64,000 nucleotides of DNA from Rhinopithecus roxellana. Its lineage: Eukaryota; Chordata; Mammalia; Primates; Cercopithecidae. The stretch is from assembly GCF_007565055.1 (NCBI RefSeq), contig NC_044564.1, positions 81,984,563 through 82,048,562 on the forward strand, read 5' to 3'. A program made the translations under genes and the position numbers. Under the pieces are notes generated by a model that saw only the letters and a list, made by a program, of their open reading frames with translations, was not told the origin of the DNA and searched no databases. Below, piece after piece: positions 23,257 through 34,799 of the stretch (the first letter of the stretch is position 1; each line of letters opens with the position of its first letter).

Positions 23257-25483
23257 GATTTCTTATAAATTTTATGATAGTTGTTTTTTTATTTCCATGA
23301 AGAATATCATTGCTATTTTGACAGGGATTGCATTGAATCTCTAGATTGCTTTGGGTATTATGGATATTTTAACAATATTAATTATTTCAACCCATGAACA
23401 TGGAATATCTTTCCATTTATTTGTGTTATCTTTGATTTCTTTCATCAATTTTTTATGGTTTTCATTGTAGAGACCTTTCACTTTTTTGGTTAATTCCTAG
23501 GTATATAATTTTATTCATAGTTATTGAAAATGAAATTATTTTCTTGATGTTTTTTCAAATTGTTCACTGATGTCATACAGATATATTGCCTATTTTTGTG
23601 TGCTGACTTTGTAACCTGAAACGTTACTAAATTTGTTTTTAAATTCTAATAGTTTTTGGTAGAGTCTTTAGGTTTTACCAAATATAAAATTATGTCATCT
23701 GCCAATGAGGATAATATGGCTTCTTCCTTTCCAATATCTTTCTTTTGTCTATGTTGATGAAAGTCAGCATCCTTGTTATGTTCCAGATCATAGAGGAAAA
23801 AGTTTTCAGTTTTTCTCCATTCAGTTTGATACCGGCTATGGGTCTGTTGTTTATGGCTTTCATTGCGCTCAGATATGTTTTTTCTCTACCCAGTTTTTTG
23901 AGGGTTTTTATCATAAAGGATGTTGAATTTTATCAAATGCCTTTTCAGTATCAATTAAAATGATCACAAGTTTTTGGTCCTTCATTCTATACATATGATA
24001 TATCACATTAACTGATTTACATATATTGAACCATCCTTGAATCCCAGGGATAAATCCCACTTGGTCATGATGAAGGATCCTTTTAATGTGTTTTTGAATT
24101 CATTTTACCATTATTTTGTTGAGGATTTCTGCATCAATATTCATGAGGTATATTGACCTGTAGTTCTCTCCTTTTTGATGTGCCTCTGTCTGGTTATGGG
24201 ATTAGGGTAATACTGGCCTCACAGATGAGTTTGGAAGTATTCTTTTCTCTTTGACTTTTCAGAATGGTCTGGGTAGAATTGGTATTAGTTCTTTTTGAAA
24301 TATTCAGTAAAATTCGGCAGTAAAGATATTGGGTCCTGGGATTTTCTTTGCTGAGAGGCTTTTTATTATGGCTTTAATTTTGATATTTTTTTATTGATCT
24401 GTTAGTTTTGAAATTTCTCATGATTCAATCTTGGCAGGTTATATGTGTCTAGAAATTTACCCTTTTGTAATCTAGATTTTCCAATTTATTGGATTATAGC
24501 TGCTCATACTAGCCCCTAACACTGCTTTGCATTTCTGTGGTATTGGTTTTCATGTATACTTTTTCAGCTCTGATTTTATTTATTTGAGTCTTCTCTCTGT
24601 GTTTCTTAGACTGGCTAAAGGTCTGTCAATTTTATTTATCTTTTCGAAAATCTACAACTTTTTGTTTCATTGGTCTTTTGTATTGTTTTCTTCAATGAAA
24701 TTTAGTTTCTTTCTGCTCTATTTTTCATTATTTCTTCTACTAAGTTTGGGTTTGATTTTTTTGGCGTTTCTAGTTCCTTAAGATGCATCATTAGCTTGTT
24801 TATTTGAATTTTTCTTCATTTTTGTTGTAGGCTCTTACAGCTATAAACTTTCCTCTTAGTATTGCTTTCATTGTATCCCATAGATTTTGGTATTTTTTCA
24901 TTATCATTTGTTTCAAGAAATTTATAAATTGAATTCTTATTTTTTTTCTTGGAAGTTCTTGATCCACTGATCATTCAGGAGCATATTCTTTAATTTCCAT
25001 GTATTTATGTAGTTTCCCAAATTCCTTGTTATTGCTTTTAAGTTTTATTTCATTGTGGTCAGAGAATATACTTGATATTATTTCAATTTTTTTCAATGTC
25101 TTAAGGCTTGTTTTGTGCCCTGACATATGGTCTATCATTGAGAAGATCCAAGCACAGAGGAGAAGAATGTGCATCCTGCAGCCATTGGATGAAATGTTCT
25201 GTGAACATCTATTAGGTCCTTTTGGTCTAGATTAAGTCTATTGTTTCTTTGATGATTATGTGTCTGGATGATCTGTCCAATGCTGAAAGTAGAATGTTGA
25301 AGTCTCCAGATATTATTGTATTTGGGCCTATCTCTCCTTTCAGCTCTAATGATATTTGCTATATATCTGGTTGTTCCAGTGCTGTGTACCTATATATTTA
25401 AAATTGTTATATTGAACCCTTTATCATTATATACTGGCTTTCTATGTCTCCTTTTATAGTTTTTGTCCTAAATATATTTTGCC

Positions 25484-25717
25484 CTATATAAATATAGCCG
25501 CTCCTCCTGCTCTCTTTCCATTGGCTTGGAATATCTTTTTCCATTCCTTTATTTTCAGTGTACATGTGTCTTTATAGGCAAAATGTGTTTCTTGTAGGCC
25601 ACAGATCACTGAGTCATGTTTCTTTATCCATTCAGCTACTCTGGGTCTCTTGACTGGAGAGTTTAGTCCATTTACATTCAATATTATTATTGATAAATAA
25701 GAATTTATGCCAGCCAT
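25484..25717 (-). pseudogene. N-terminal endonuclease piece of L1 ORF2
   Basis: A 78-codon frame beginning at the ORF2 start. It shows the AP-endonuclease-like motifs 'LNVNGLNSPVKRPRVAEWI' (residues 13-31, with the active-site Asn) and 'GLQETHF' (residues 40-46, with the metal-binding Glu). In an active L1 this domain nicks the AT-rich target. The frame is cut short after 'AGGAAIFI', so this is a dead remnant. Confidence 0.85.
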
Positions 25718-28700
25718 TTTGTTATTTGTTTTCTGGTTTTCTCTTTCTTCTTTCCTTCCTTCCTGTCTTCCTTTAACTGAAGGAGATTTTCTCTACTTGT
25801 TTATTTTAATTTCTTGCTTTTTATTTTTTGTGTATCTGTTGTATTTTTTTATTTGAAGTTACCATAAGGATTGCAAAACTGATTGCAGGTTAACACTGAT
25901 TGCATAAACAAAGTAACAACCAAACACAGCAAAAACGAATAAAAATTTAACACTTGAACTTTGATCCCCCTCTTTTTAACCTTTTGGTGTTTCTATTTGT
26001 ATCTTATTGTGCTATGTCTTGAAAAGTTGGCATTGTTATTATTTCTGATTGGTTCATCTTTTAGTCTTTCTCCTCAAGAAATGACTAGTTTATGCAACAC
26101 TATGAAGTTATAACATTCTGTGCATTTTGTGTGTTTACTTACTATTCTCAGTGACTTCTTCACCTTTGGATGATTTCTTATTGCTTATTAACATCCTTTG
26201 CTTTCAGATGAAAGAACTCTCTTCAGCATATTTTGTAGGATAGGTGTGGTGTTGATAAAATCTCTCAACTTTTGTTTGTCTTAGGAAGTCTCTATTTCTC
26301 CCTCATGTTTGAAGGATATTTTTGTTGGATATACTATTATAGGATAAATGTGTGTTTTTTTTGTTTCCCCCAACGTTAGCAGTTTAAATATGCCATGCCA
26401 CTCTTTCCTTGTGAGTGAGGTCTCCCCCATTGAAAAGCCTGCTTCTAGACATATTGGAGTTCCATCATGTTCCATTGTATGGTAGTTTTATTTTTCCTCT
26501 TTTTTTCTTTTTTCTCCTTGGACTGTGTATTTTCAATAGCCTGTTTTCAAGCTCACTAATTCTTGCTTCTGCCTGATCAATTCTGTAAGAGTTTCTGGTT
26601 AAGTGTGCTAAGGGTCTCTGATGGATTCTTCATTATGTCAGTAGCACTTTTCAACTCCAGAATTTCTGCTTGATTTTTAAAAATTATTTTAATCTCTTTG
26701 TTAAATTTATCTGATAGGATTTCAAGTTACTTTTCTATTGTCTTGAACATTATTAAATTTTTTAAATAAAGCTATTTTGAATTCCGTTTCTGGAAGGTCA
26801 CATATATCTGTCTCTCCAGGATTGTTCCCTGGTCCCTTATTTAGTGTATTTGATAAAGTCATGTTTTCCTGGATTGTTGATGTCCATAAGTGACTCGACA
26901 TTGAAGAGTTAAGTATTTATTGTAGTGTTTGTAGCCTGGGCTTGTTTGTACACCTCCTTCATGGGAAAGTTTTTCAGGTATTCAAAGGGACTTGGGTGTT
27001 GTAATCAAAGTTTTTTGTCTCTGTAGTCATATCTGCATGAGGGTAACCATGTTCTTGGTAATACTGTGACTCTTATGTACTTGTAGATGTTCTGCCTTGG
27101 TAGTCTTGGATAAGATCCAGAAGAATTTTCTGGATTACCAGGCAGATTCTTCTACTCTTCTGTTAATTTCTTCCCCCAAATTGGGATCTTGCTCTGTGCT
27201 GAGTTGCCTGGAGCTGGGCCGGGGTGACACAAGCACCTGTGTGGCCACAACCATTGGGATTGTGCTGGGTCATACCAAAAGTCAACACAGTACTTGGTCT
27301 GTTCTAAGGCCCACAGTAACCATTGCCTGGCTATTTGCTGTGTTTACTCAAGAACCTAGGGCTCTACAATCAACAGGTTGCAAAGCCAGCTGTGCTTATG
27401 TCTTTCCCTGCAGGGCTGTTCCCTTAAGGCCCCTGGCAGGTCTAGAGATGCTGTCTTGCAGCCAGGGCCTGGTATCAGAAGCCTTAGCTATCTAACTGAT
27501 GTTCTACTCTACTATGGCTAGAGCTGGCACTCAGGAAAAGACAAATTTCTTCTTGCTCTTTCCTCCCTTTTTTATAAGCAGAGTGTTCTCTCCCCATGGC
27601 CACCACCTCCCCATGCCCATGCAGAGTACTGTCTGGCTATCAGTGGTGTCCACTTAAGGCCCAAAGACTCTTCAGTAAGCTTGTGTTGAATGCTGCCAAG
27701 CCTTTTACTCAAGGCAATGGGCTCCTCTCTGGCCCAGAGAATGTCCAGTAATGTCACTCAAGAGCCAAGACCTGGAATCAGGGCTCCAAAATCCCATTTG
27801 GTGCTCTACCCACTGTGGTCAAGCTGGTACCTAAGCTGCAAAAGTAAAGTTTCTTTTACTCTTCCCTCTCCTTTTCTTGAGCAAAAGAAGGCTCTCCCTG
27901 TAACAACCACAGTTGAAAATGTTCTGGGTCACTCCTCTAGCCAGCACATCACTAAGTCTGACCCAAGGTCCACAGTGAGTACTACCTGGATATTGCTGCT
28001 GATTATTCAGAGCCCAAGGGCTCTTTAGTCAGTATGTGATGAATCCTGCTCATACTGGCCCTTCCCTTCAAGACAGCAGGCTCCCTTCCGGCCTACAGTT
28101 TGTCTAGAAATGTTGTTCAGGGGCTAGCGACTGAAATGGTGGGGCGGCAGGGGGATGTCTAGGGCTCTGGCCACTGCCCTGTTGTGCTATGGCTGAGCTG
28201 ATATACAAGGTAAAAGACAAAGCCTTCTTTACTCTTCCCTGTCCTATCCTCAAGCATAGAGGATGAGTCTCTCCTGGAGGTGTGAGCTGTGCTGCCTAGG
28301 GCTGAGGGAGAAGTGGCATAAGCAGCCCATTAGCCACACTGGTTGGTGTCCCACTAGTTGTATGCCCCCTAAGTTCACTGGCTCTGAGCTCAGCACAGAG
28401 CCAGAACTTGCCCAAGAGTTGCAATTCGTGTGGTCTAGGTTGCCTTTCAAGTTTATTTTCGACTCCAGAGAACTTTAGCTCAAGGTGGCAAGGTCTGGCA
28501 GAACTCAGGTTCTAATTGCTGGGATGGGCAATATCCCTGTGTCTTGGGATGGTCTAAATGCTCCTTCAATAGGTGCTGGCTAAGTCTTGCCTTGTGTTGC
28601 TTTCCACTTTGACAGGGTAGTACTGAGTTCTAATGTAAGGTTGCACAATCACTGCACTCTCTCTCCCTCAACGGCACAGATTCTCTGTGCCACATGGCCA

Positions 28701-28921
28701 CTGCTGAGTGATTGGGAACAGATGATGTCAATATTTCAATACTGTCTTTCCTACCCTCTTTAGTGCCTCTTTCTGTAATATGAAGGTTTTGTGATCCCTT
28801 ACTTAATTTTTGGTTCTTAATAAGGTGCGTTTTTGTGTGTAGATAATTGTCTAATTTGGTGTTCCTGTGGGGAGGGCAATTGATGAAGGCTTCTATTCAG
28901 CCCTCTTGCATCACCTCCCCT

Positions 28922-29235
28922 TGAGGCACTTTTTAGATCATGACACAGAGAAGAGAAACCCAAGTATAGCATGACAGTCTTGTTAAGTCAAAAAGGCAAA
29001 CATTAATGTTTGGAAAGGCCAAAGTAAGTGGAATTTTGGGGACAAAGTACTGAAAAAAAAAAAAAAGCTATGTAGATAATGAGCTGTAGAATCTCCATTG
29101 GTGTTCTCTGGGTATTGAGATGAGTCCTAAGCAGCACACAAATAGGATTTAACTCCACTAGGCCAGGCAAAGAAAGCCTTCTTGGGACCTTCACATCCAA
29201 AACTCATGAGTTTCCAAAACTCATATAAGCCAGGG
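28922..29235. other. Intergenic, nothing recognised
   Basis: A 14-base A run near 29053; otherwise plain sequence ending at the duplication flanking the next Alu. Confidence 0.4.
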
Positions 29236-29250
29236 AGAAGATGTTGAATT

Positions 29251-29553
29251 GTTTTTTTTTTTTTTTTTTTTTGAGACGGAGTCTTGCTCTGTCGCCCAGG
29301 CTGGAGTGCAGTGGCCGGATCTCAGCTCACTGCAAGCTCCGCCTCCCGGGTTTACGCCATTCTCCTGCCTCAGCCTCCCCAGTAGCTGGGACTACAGGCG
29401 CCCGCCACCTCGCCCGGCTAGTTTTTTGTATTTTTTAGTAGAGACGGGGTTTCACCGTGTTAGCCAGGATGGTCTCGATCTCCTGACCTCGTGATCCGCC
29501 TGTCTCGGCCTCCCAAAGTGCTGGGATTACAGGCTTGAGCCACCGCGCCCGAC
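29251..29553 (-). mobile_element. Young AluYR-like SINE, minus strand
   Basis: A nearly intact antisense Alu with T tail (29252-29272). It contains 'GTGGCCGGATCTCAGCTCAC', the reverse complement of the AluYR-type variant also seen at 17646 and 32205, and closes 'TGAGCCACCGCGCCCGAC'. A perfect 15-bp duplication AGAAGATGTTGAATT lies at 29236-29250 and 29554-29568. Frames at 29241-29438 and 29249-29494 are Alu readings. Confidence 0.95.
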
Positions 29554-29568
29554 AGAAGATGTTGAATT

Positions 29569-30861
29569 CTAACTACTAAAGCAGAGAAACTTTGTTGAAT
29601 ACTTGAGACATATAGCAGACACCCATGCAAGGTCATGCCTTAGTAGTGGGATAAATAATCTCTAGAGTAAGACTACTACAAACTCATCCTTAGAAAGTAT
29701 AAAAAACAAGCCTTTAAAGGATGCAGCAGTTAAACTTCCTTTTATAATAAGTCAACTACTTTATAATATGAGAAGAAAACTTCAGACTTACATCACAGTA
29801 AAATTCAAAAATTCCAAGGATAGAAAATATTAAATAGCTTGAAAAATTGGCCAAAAATATTTCAGATTCATTCAAATGTTAATTCACAGGTCCAAGAAAT
29901 TCAACAAAATGACCCAAATAAAGCAACAACAACAACAAAATCACACCAGGACACATGATAATTACTGAGTTTAAAAAATAAGGATAAATAGAATCTTAAA
30001 ACCATTTAGGATTAAACAATCAGACAAACAAAAAATCATAGTTGTAAGGGTGATCAGGCTGCAACATCTGTTACCCCATTGATTACCAAGGCTTATTTGG
30101 CTGGTCTGGCTGGCTGGATGGGTATTCCCTTCCTTCCTCACTGCTCCATGTGTGTCCCTCCTGAAACTGTGTGGTTGGTAGAAAAAGATGATATTCTCTG
30201 ATAGCGGAGGATTACTCCTCAGACAAGTGTATATGAGTAGGTGCTCTTCCCTGCTAGAACCTCCAAAGAAGTTCTCTCTGTCAAAAAAAAAAGCCCACAT
30301 TATATACAGGTAAATGAAGGATGACTATCAACTTATCCTCAAAAACTATGCAAAGTAGAACATCTCATAAGAATCAACAAAGAAAAGTCAACCTGAATTT
30401 TGTATCTAACAAAATATCCTTTAAAAATAAAGATAAAATTATAATAAGACTAGGTCAGACAAACAAAAACTGAGGACTTAGTTTTAGATATTTCACTATC
30501 AGAAATGCTAACAGAAATTCTTTATCTGAAGAATACTACCTAGAAACTTGGATCTACAATATAAATAGAAGGTACAGTCGAGCAAATATTGTGATAACAT
30601 AGATGTTGTTTCATTCATTTATTACTTTTTTAGAAGTTATTCAATATTTTATTATATATTTAAGTACAATAAAGTATTTTTGGCAATAGGGCACAGATAC
30701 AAGTAAAATACATTACAGTGATAGCATACGTAAGGGGGGGTGGCCAGTGTGAAATAGAAGTATTTCTACTGTTATAAGGATCGTACATTACATACAAAGA
30801 AATATTATATCACCAGATGGTAGAATATGTTAAGTTGAAAATGCATCTTTTAACACTAGTA
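29569..30861. other. Intergenic, nothing recognised
   Basis: No domain in any frame, including the 109-codon minus frame at 29971-30300. A CAACAA repeat at about 29922-29937 and a G7 run near 30733 are the only simple-sequence points. Confidence 0.4.
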
Positions 30862-31960
30862 ATGGTGGCTGGTGACCTGTCTGGAGCAACTGCTGTGGGG
30901 ATGCCAGCCACAGCACAGGAGGTGAGGTTGGGGCTGTGCACTCTGCAGAGCCGGTGGAGTCTGGCAAAAGGTGGGAGCTCTGCTCACTACCAAGTTATTG
31001 GGGCTGGAGTCCCACACTTCTGGGTGCAGCCCCAGCTGCTGAACTGCCACTCAAGATGCAGGCATCCCTGTACACGTGAGGGCCCAGGAACCCCTGGCAG
31101 GCTCACAGGTGCCTTCTCCAACTCCCCAGCCTCTCCCTGCTCCCAGTGACCACTCCAGTGTGGAACACAGTTGTGGTCAAGCCTGTGACTGCCACAACCC
31201 AGCCAGGTATGGGCATGCTATCTTGCCCCCTTTCAGACTTTGGGAACCTATGAGCATGGGAGGGAGGCCAGGGGCCTGAGGGAAGCTTGGTATAGGCCTG
31301 AGGGCATCCCTTGGTGTGGACAGCCTGGGCGCCATGAACAACATGTTGATAGTGGTGGGAGGCAGACAAGTTCCTAGGCAGGAAGGGATGGGTTCCCAGT
31401 GACAAGCCACTTTCAAGCCAGAGACAGCTTGAACTTCATCTTCAGGTGGAGTCTGAGAGCAGGAGTGAGAATTTATGATACTTTTTCCAGGCCCACCAAT
31501 GGCTGCCCATGGACCAATCAGCACACACTTCCTCTCTTCTCAGACCATAAAAACCCTGGACACAGCCAGACTTAGAATCTCATTGAGACAACATGCCTAC
31601 AGATATTCAGATCTCATGTCCACTGAGATCTGAACAATCACTGGGACAACCTGCCTGTGGAAAGGAGCTACCTGCTTTGGATATCTGAGATCTATTCTGT
31701 CTCTCAATAAAGCTTCTCTCTACCTTGCTCACTCTCTGGTTTTCCATGTACCTTATTCTTCTTGGATCCTGGACAAGAACTTGGGAACTGCCGAATGATG
31801 GGACTGAAAGAGCTGTAACACAAGCAGGGTTGAACCATGCCCCCTACCATCCCACTTGCATCTTGTGGGCGATGAGAAGGAGAGAAGAGCTTCAGCCTTT
31901 CAGGAAGCCCAGACCTACGGGCTCCCCAAGCCAGGGCTATGACATCCTCTTGACATTAGT
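30862..31960 (+). mobile_element. MER52-like solo LTR (class I ERV)
   Basis: A 1.1-kb GC-rich block. The U3 carries 'GACAAGTTCCTAGGCAGGAAGGGATGGG', then CCAATCA (31514-31520), TATA-like ATAAAAA (31547-31553), AATAAA (31706-31711) and a U5-like part 'GAGCTGTAACACAAGCAGGG ... GAGAAGGAGAGAAGAGCTTCAGCC'. I recall this arrangement from MER52 LTRs. Frames at 30817-31149, 31076-31279, 31177-31524 and 31725-31985 are LTR readings without viral domains. The ends are approximate. No internal retroviral sequence adjoins it. Confidence 0.7.
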
Positions 31961-32189
31961 AGAACATTCCACAAAATGTGAATAGAATACAAGGTGCTTT
32001 ACAAATGCACAGTGATGGAATATTTACCTAAACATATGAGTAAATTTACATGGAGAAACAGTATGCCTATAACCACAAATAAATTATCTTAGAAAAAAGT
32101 TGTATAAAAACATATAGAAAAATTACACACATTTAAAGACACAATAATTCAGGTCTACATAGCCAATGGGCTAAAGAATAAATCTAAAG
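31961..32189. other. Short intergenic spacer
   Basis: Nothing recognised between the LTR and the Alu's duplication. Confidence 0.4.
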
Positions 32190-32204
32190 ATATATTAGAA
32201 ACTA

Positions 32205-32521
32205 GGCCGGGCGTGGTGGCTCAAGCCTGTAATCCCAGCACTTTGGGAGGCCGAGACGGGTGGATCACGAGGTCAGGAGATCGAGACCATCCTGGCTAAC
32301 ACGGTGAAACCCCGTCTCTACTAAAAAATACAAAAAACTAGCCAGGCGAGGTGGCGGGCGCCTGTAGTCCCAGCTACTCGGGAGGCTGAGGCAGGAGAAT
32401 GGCGTAAACCCGGGAGGCGGAGCTTGCAGTGAGCTGAGATCCGGCGACTGCACTCCAGCCTGGGCGACAGAGCGAGACTCCGTCTCAAAAAAAAAACAAA
32501 CAAACAAACAAACAAAAAAAC
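32205..32521 (+). mobile_element. Young AluYR-like SINE, plus strand
   Basis: Near-intact Alu with 'GGCTCAAGCCTGTAATCCC' in the left arm, 'GAGCTGAGATCCGGCGAC' in the right arm and an A/AAAC tail (32488-32520). A perfect 15-bp duplication ATATATTAGAAACTA lies at 32190-32204 and 32522-32536. It sits beside an antisense LTR remnant. Frames at 32265-32507 and 32321-32515 are Alu readings. Confidence 0.95.
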
Positions 32522-32539
32522 ATATATTAGAAACTATTT

Positions 32540-33035
32540 AGAACTAAATGTAAGGGGAATGAGGGTCTGGAATGAGGAACTATGCACTGATTTGTTTGTG
32601 GATAGTTTTGGTAAAAGAACCACTCAGAAAGAGGCATGAGAGTATAGAGGACCAATGAGGGGCTGAAGTGAAATCTTGGCCCAAGGACCTTGGCCCAGGA
32701 CAAACAGTGGCTAAAGTGAAGGCTTAGCCCAGTATCTTGGCTCAGGACCAATTCGGGGTTGAAATGAAGGCTTGTCCTAAGACTTTGACCCAAGACCAAT
32801 CAGGAGGAAGCACATGAAATGAGACAAAGGAGTGCCAAGGAAAGAGAAATGTGTCCAAACAAGGAGTGGAATTTGTGCATCTGGGTCCACAGAGTAGGCA
32901 TTTCCATTCAAGAACACTGGCTCTTTCTTATCTGGGGCCTGCATCTCTATTTTTAGGCTGTTGTTGATTTGATGGAGTTTTACCGAAGACCCACCCTAAC
33001 TGCCTGTCTGACTAGTTTCTTTCTTTCTCCTCTCA
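32540..33035 (-). mobile_element. Antisense class I LTR fragment, same family as 62798-63438
   Basis: It aligns by eye (about 80%) to the copy at 62798-63438 over their U3 parts. Shared blocks include 'GAGAAATGTGTCCAAA.AAGGAGTGGAAT.TGT', 'TTTCCATTCAAG.ACAC' and 'GGAGTTTTACC.A.GACCCA'. The U3 start lies near 33035. The TATA-to-U5 part is missing at the left, so this is a 3'-truncated LTR. The frame at 32527-32799 is incidental. Confidence 0.7.
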
Positions 33036-33041
33036 TTTTCT

Positions 33042-33330
33042 GCTATTGTTAGATAAAGTAGTCTAGAGATGTCAATTACATCTAGTTCATTGATGATGTT
33101 GTTGAATTGAAGTATGTCCTTCCTAATTTTCTGCCCACTGGATTTGTCCATTTCTGATGAACAGATGTTGAAATCTCAAATTATAATAGTGGATTCAGCT
33201 ATTTTTTATTGCAGTTCTAAAGGTTTTTGCCTTATGTATTCTGACACTCTGTTATGGCAGCCCAAAGAAACTATAAAGTTTCACTTTACTACACTTGGGA
33301 AAGACATCTTTGTACTTCTTTGTATTTTCA
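33042..33330 (-). mobile_element. Old L1 fragment (ORF2 endonuclease region), antisense
   Basis: The text 'GTCAATTACATCTAGTTCATTGATGATGTTGTTGAATTG' and 'TGTTGAAATCTCAAATTATAATAGTGGATT' follows the antisense L1 ORF2 N-terminal region. The equivalent stretch in the L1 at 22541 lies at about 25200-25380. Highly diverged, L1M-like. Confidence 0.7.
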
Positions 33331-34799
33331 CATAGAAATGCGATTACGTCAGAACTTTACTAGTCTTTTGAAGTGAGAAAGATGATACATCATTTTCTTG
33401 CACGTTTAATGTAGTAGAAAGCATGAGGGACCAGGAATTTGACAACCTACATTTGATAAGTCTGAGTTTGAGTGACAACTTGGGCACTTTGTAATTTTTT
33501 GACCTTTGACGTCATGAGGTTTCAGTTTCTTTACGTACAAAATTGAATTAATAAAGTTTAGGTTATAGAATTGTAGCCATTATTTGGGATATGTGGTGCA
33601 TAACTGGTTCTTCTCTCTTACCTTGCTTTGCCTTGAATCAGTTACGTTTTCTATTAAAACATACAGTTTTCCAGATAAGTACACTGGAGATTAATGGCAA
33701 AGGGGCAGAATTCAACATTGATTTACAGGATAGAATAGATTGGCAAAATCATTTCACCTTTACTTTCTTGTTCCCTAGGCTCTGCTCTACCTTAATTTAA
33801 AGTTCAATTGAGGATTCTGGTTCTTATCTTTAATTATTGAGGGAAACAGCATCCCTTAATTACTTTAACAATTTATTCTCATTTAGCCTTTTTATAGCCT
33901 TTGGGTAAAAGTACAAGAACCAATATGTCTCTCAATTCTAAAAAGAATATATAAGTTAAAAAATGGCAGTACTTTTCACTTAATGTAAAATATACATTAT
34001 AAAAATTTCAGTTATGTCAATATTGTGAAAAGTTTCAAAAATGGCTAAGAATTGAAAAAAATGCCTAAAAGCATAGAGTTGTTAGTATATATATTCATTT
34101 TAATCTAAAATTTTTCATCTAATTTTATTTAATATAGAAATTCCTTCTTTAACAGAAATGCTGTTAAATTTAGCTAATATAAGTACCACAGACTAATTTT
34201 ATATGTGTATGTATATGCAGATATAGGTTTCCCCAAGAGGAACTTGAGAAATTTCTACTCATGCTTTTCCCATCTTAACTATTAGAGTTAAGGTAAGTAG
34301 AGCAGATTTAAGTAACCGTAATGCATGATTAGGAATGTTTCACAATTAGTTATTTATTAAAGCAAGAAGAAATGAAAAGAAACAAACATTTTAAGAGTGG
34401 ATAAAATAATATAATCCATGTATAAAATGGTATTTTCACACTTTGAACACTGATTTTATAATATTCATAGAAAATATGTATAAAATAATTTTAATAAATT
34501 TCTTTAATACTGATTATGGGTGTAACATTAATACATCAGTAATAATAATCATTGAGAATATTGCATATCTTTTACATACAGCTGAGAGCATAGCATATAA
34601 GTATAAAACTCAATCAATGTTCACAAAGGAAATATATCTATATAATCAGCAATAAGGTAATGAAATATGATTCTACTGAGAAACAGCATTTAAACAAATA
34701 GGATGATGAAATAGGTTTTACCAGAACCTTAAAATCCCCAACATACCCTCTTTCTTTCATTACCTCCATGGAAGGTAATTACTGTCATGGCTTTTTTTT
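33331..34799. other. Intergenic, nothing recognised
   Basis: AT-rich. I saw no repeat I could name and no domain-bearing frame. Confidence 0.4.

Larger units (their letters stand above)
22541..28921 (-). mobile_element. Long LINE-1, minus strand, with 5' end but lacking its 3' end
   Basis: On the minus strand the element starts near 28921, passes a GC-richer 5' UTR (about 27000-28900), ORF1-region sequence (about 25750-27000) and the ORF2 start at 25717. ORF2 then runs to about 22541. There it stops at the region reading, antisense, 'TTAGATTTAAGTCTTTAATCC', well before the ORF2 stop, 3' UTR and A tail. An AluS (22935-23256) interrupts it. All coding frames are broken. The diverged ORF1/5' region suggests an older L1M-type element. 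Frames at 27097-27495, 27690-28028 and others are antisense chance frames. Confidence 0.85.

Noticed and set aside
27097..28028. 132- and 112-codon plus-strand frames
   Set aside because: They lie antisense to the GC-richer 5' UTR of the minus-strand L1 and show no domain; length is explained by base composition.
30817..31524. Several 65-115 codon frames in the MER52-like region
   Set aside because: LTRs are GC-rich and CpG-depleted, giving long chance frames; no gag, pol or env motif was seen.
33507..33514. TGACGTCA, a perfect CRE-like octamer
   Set aside because: A single 8-mer in a 64-kb window without a nearby promoter is weak evidence for a regulatory site.
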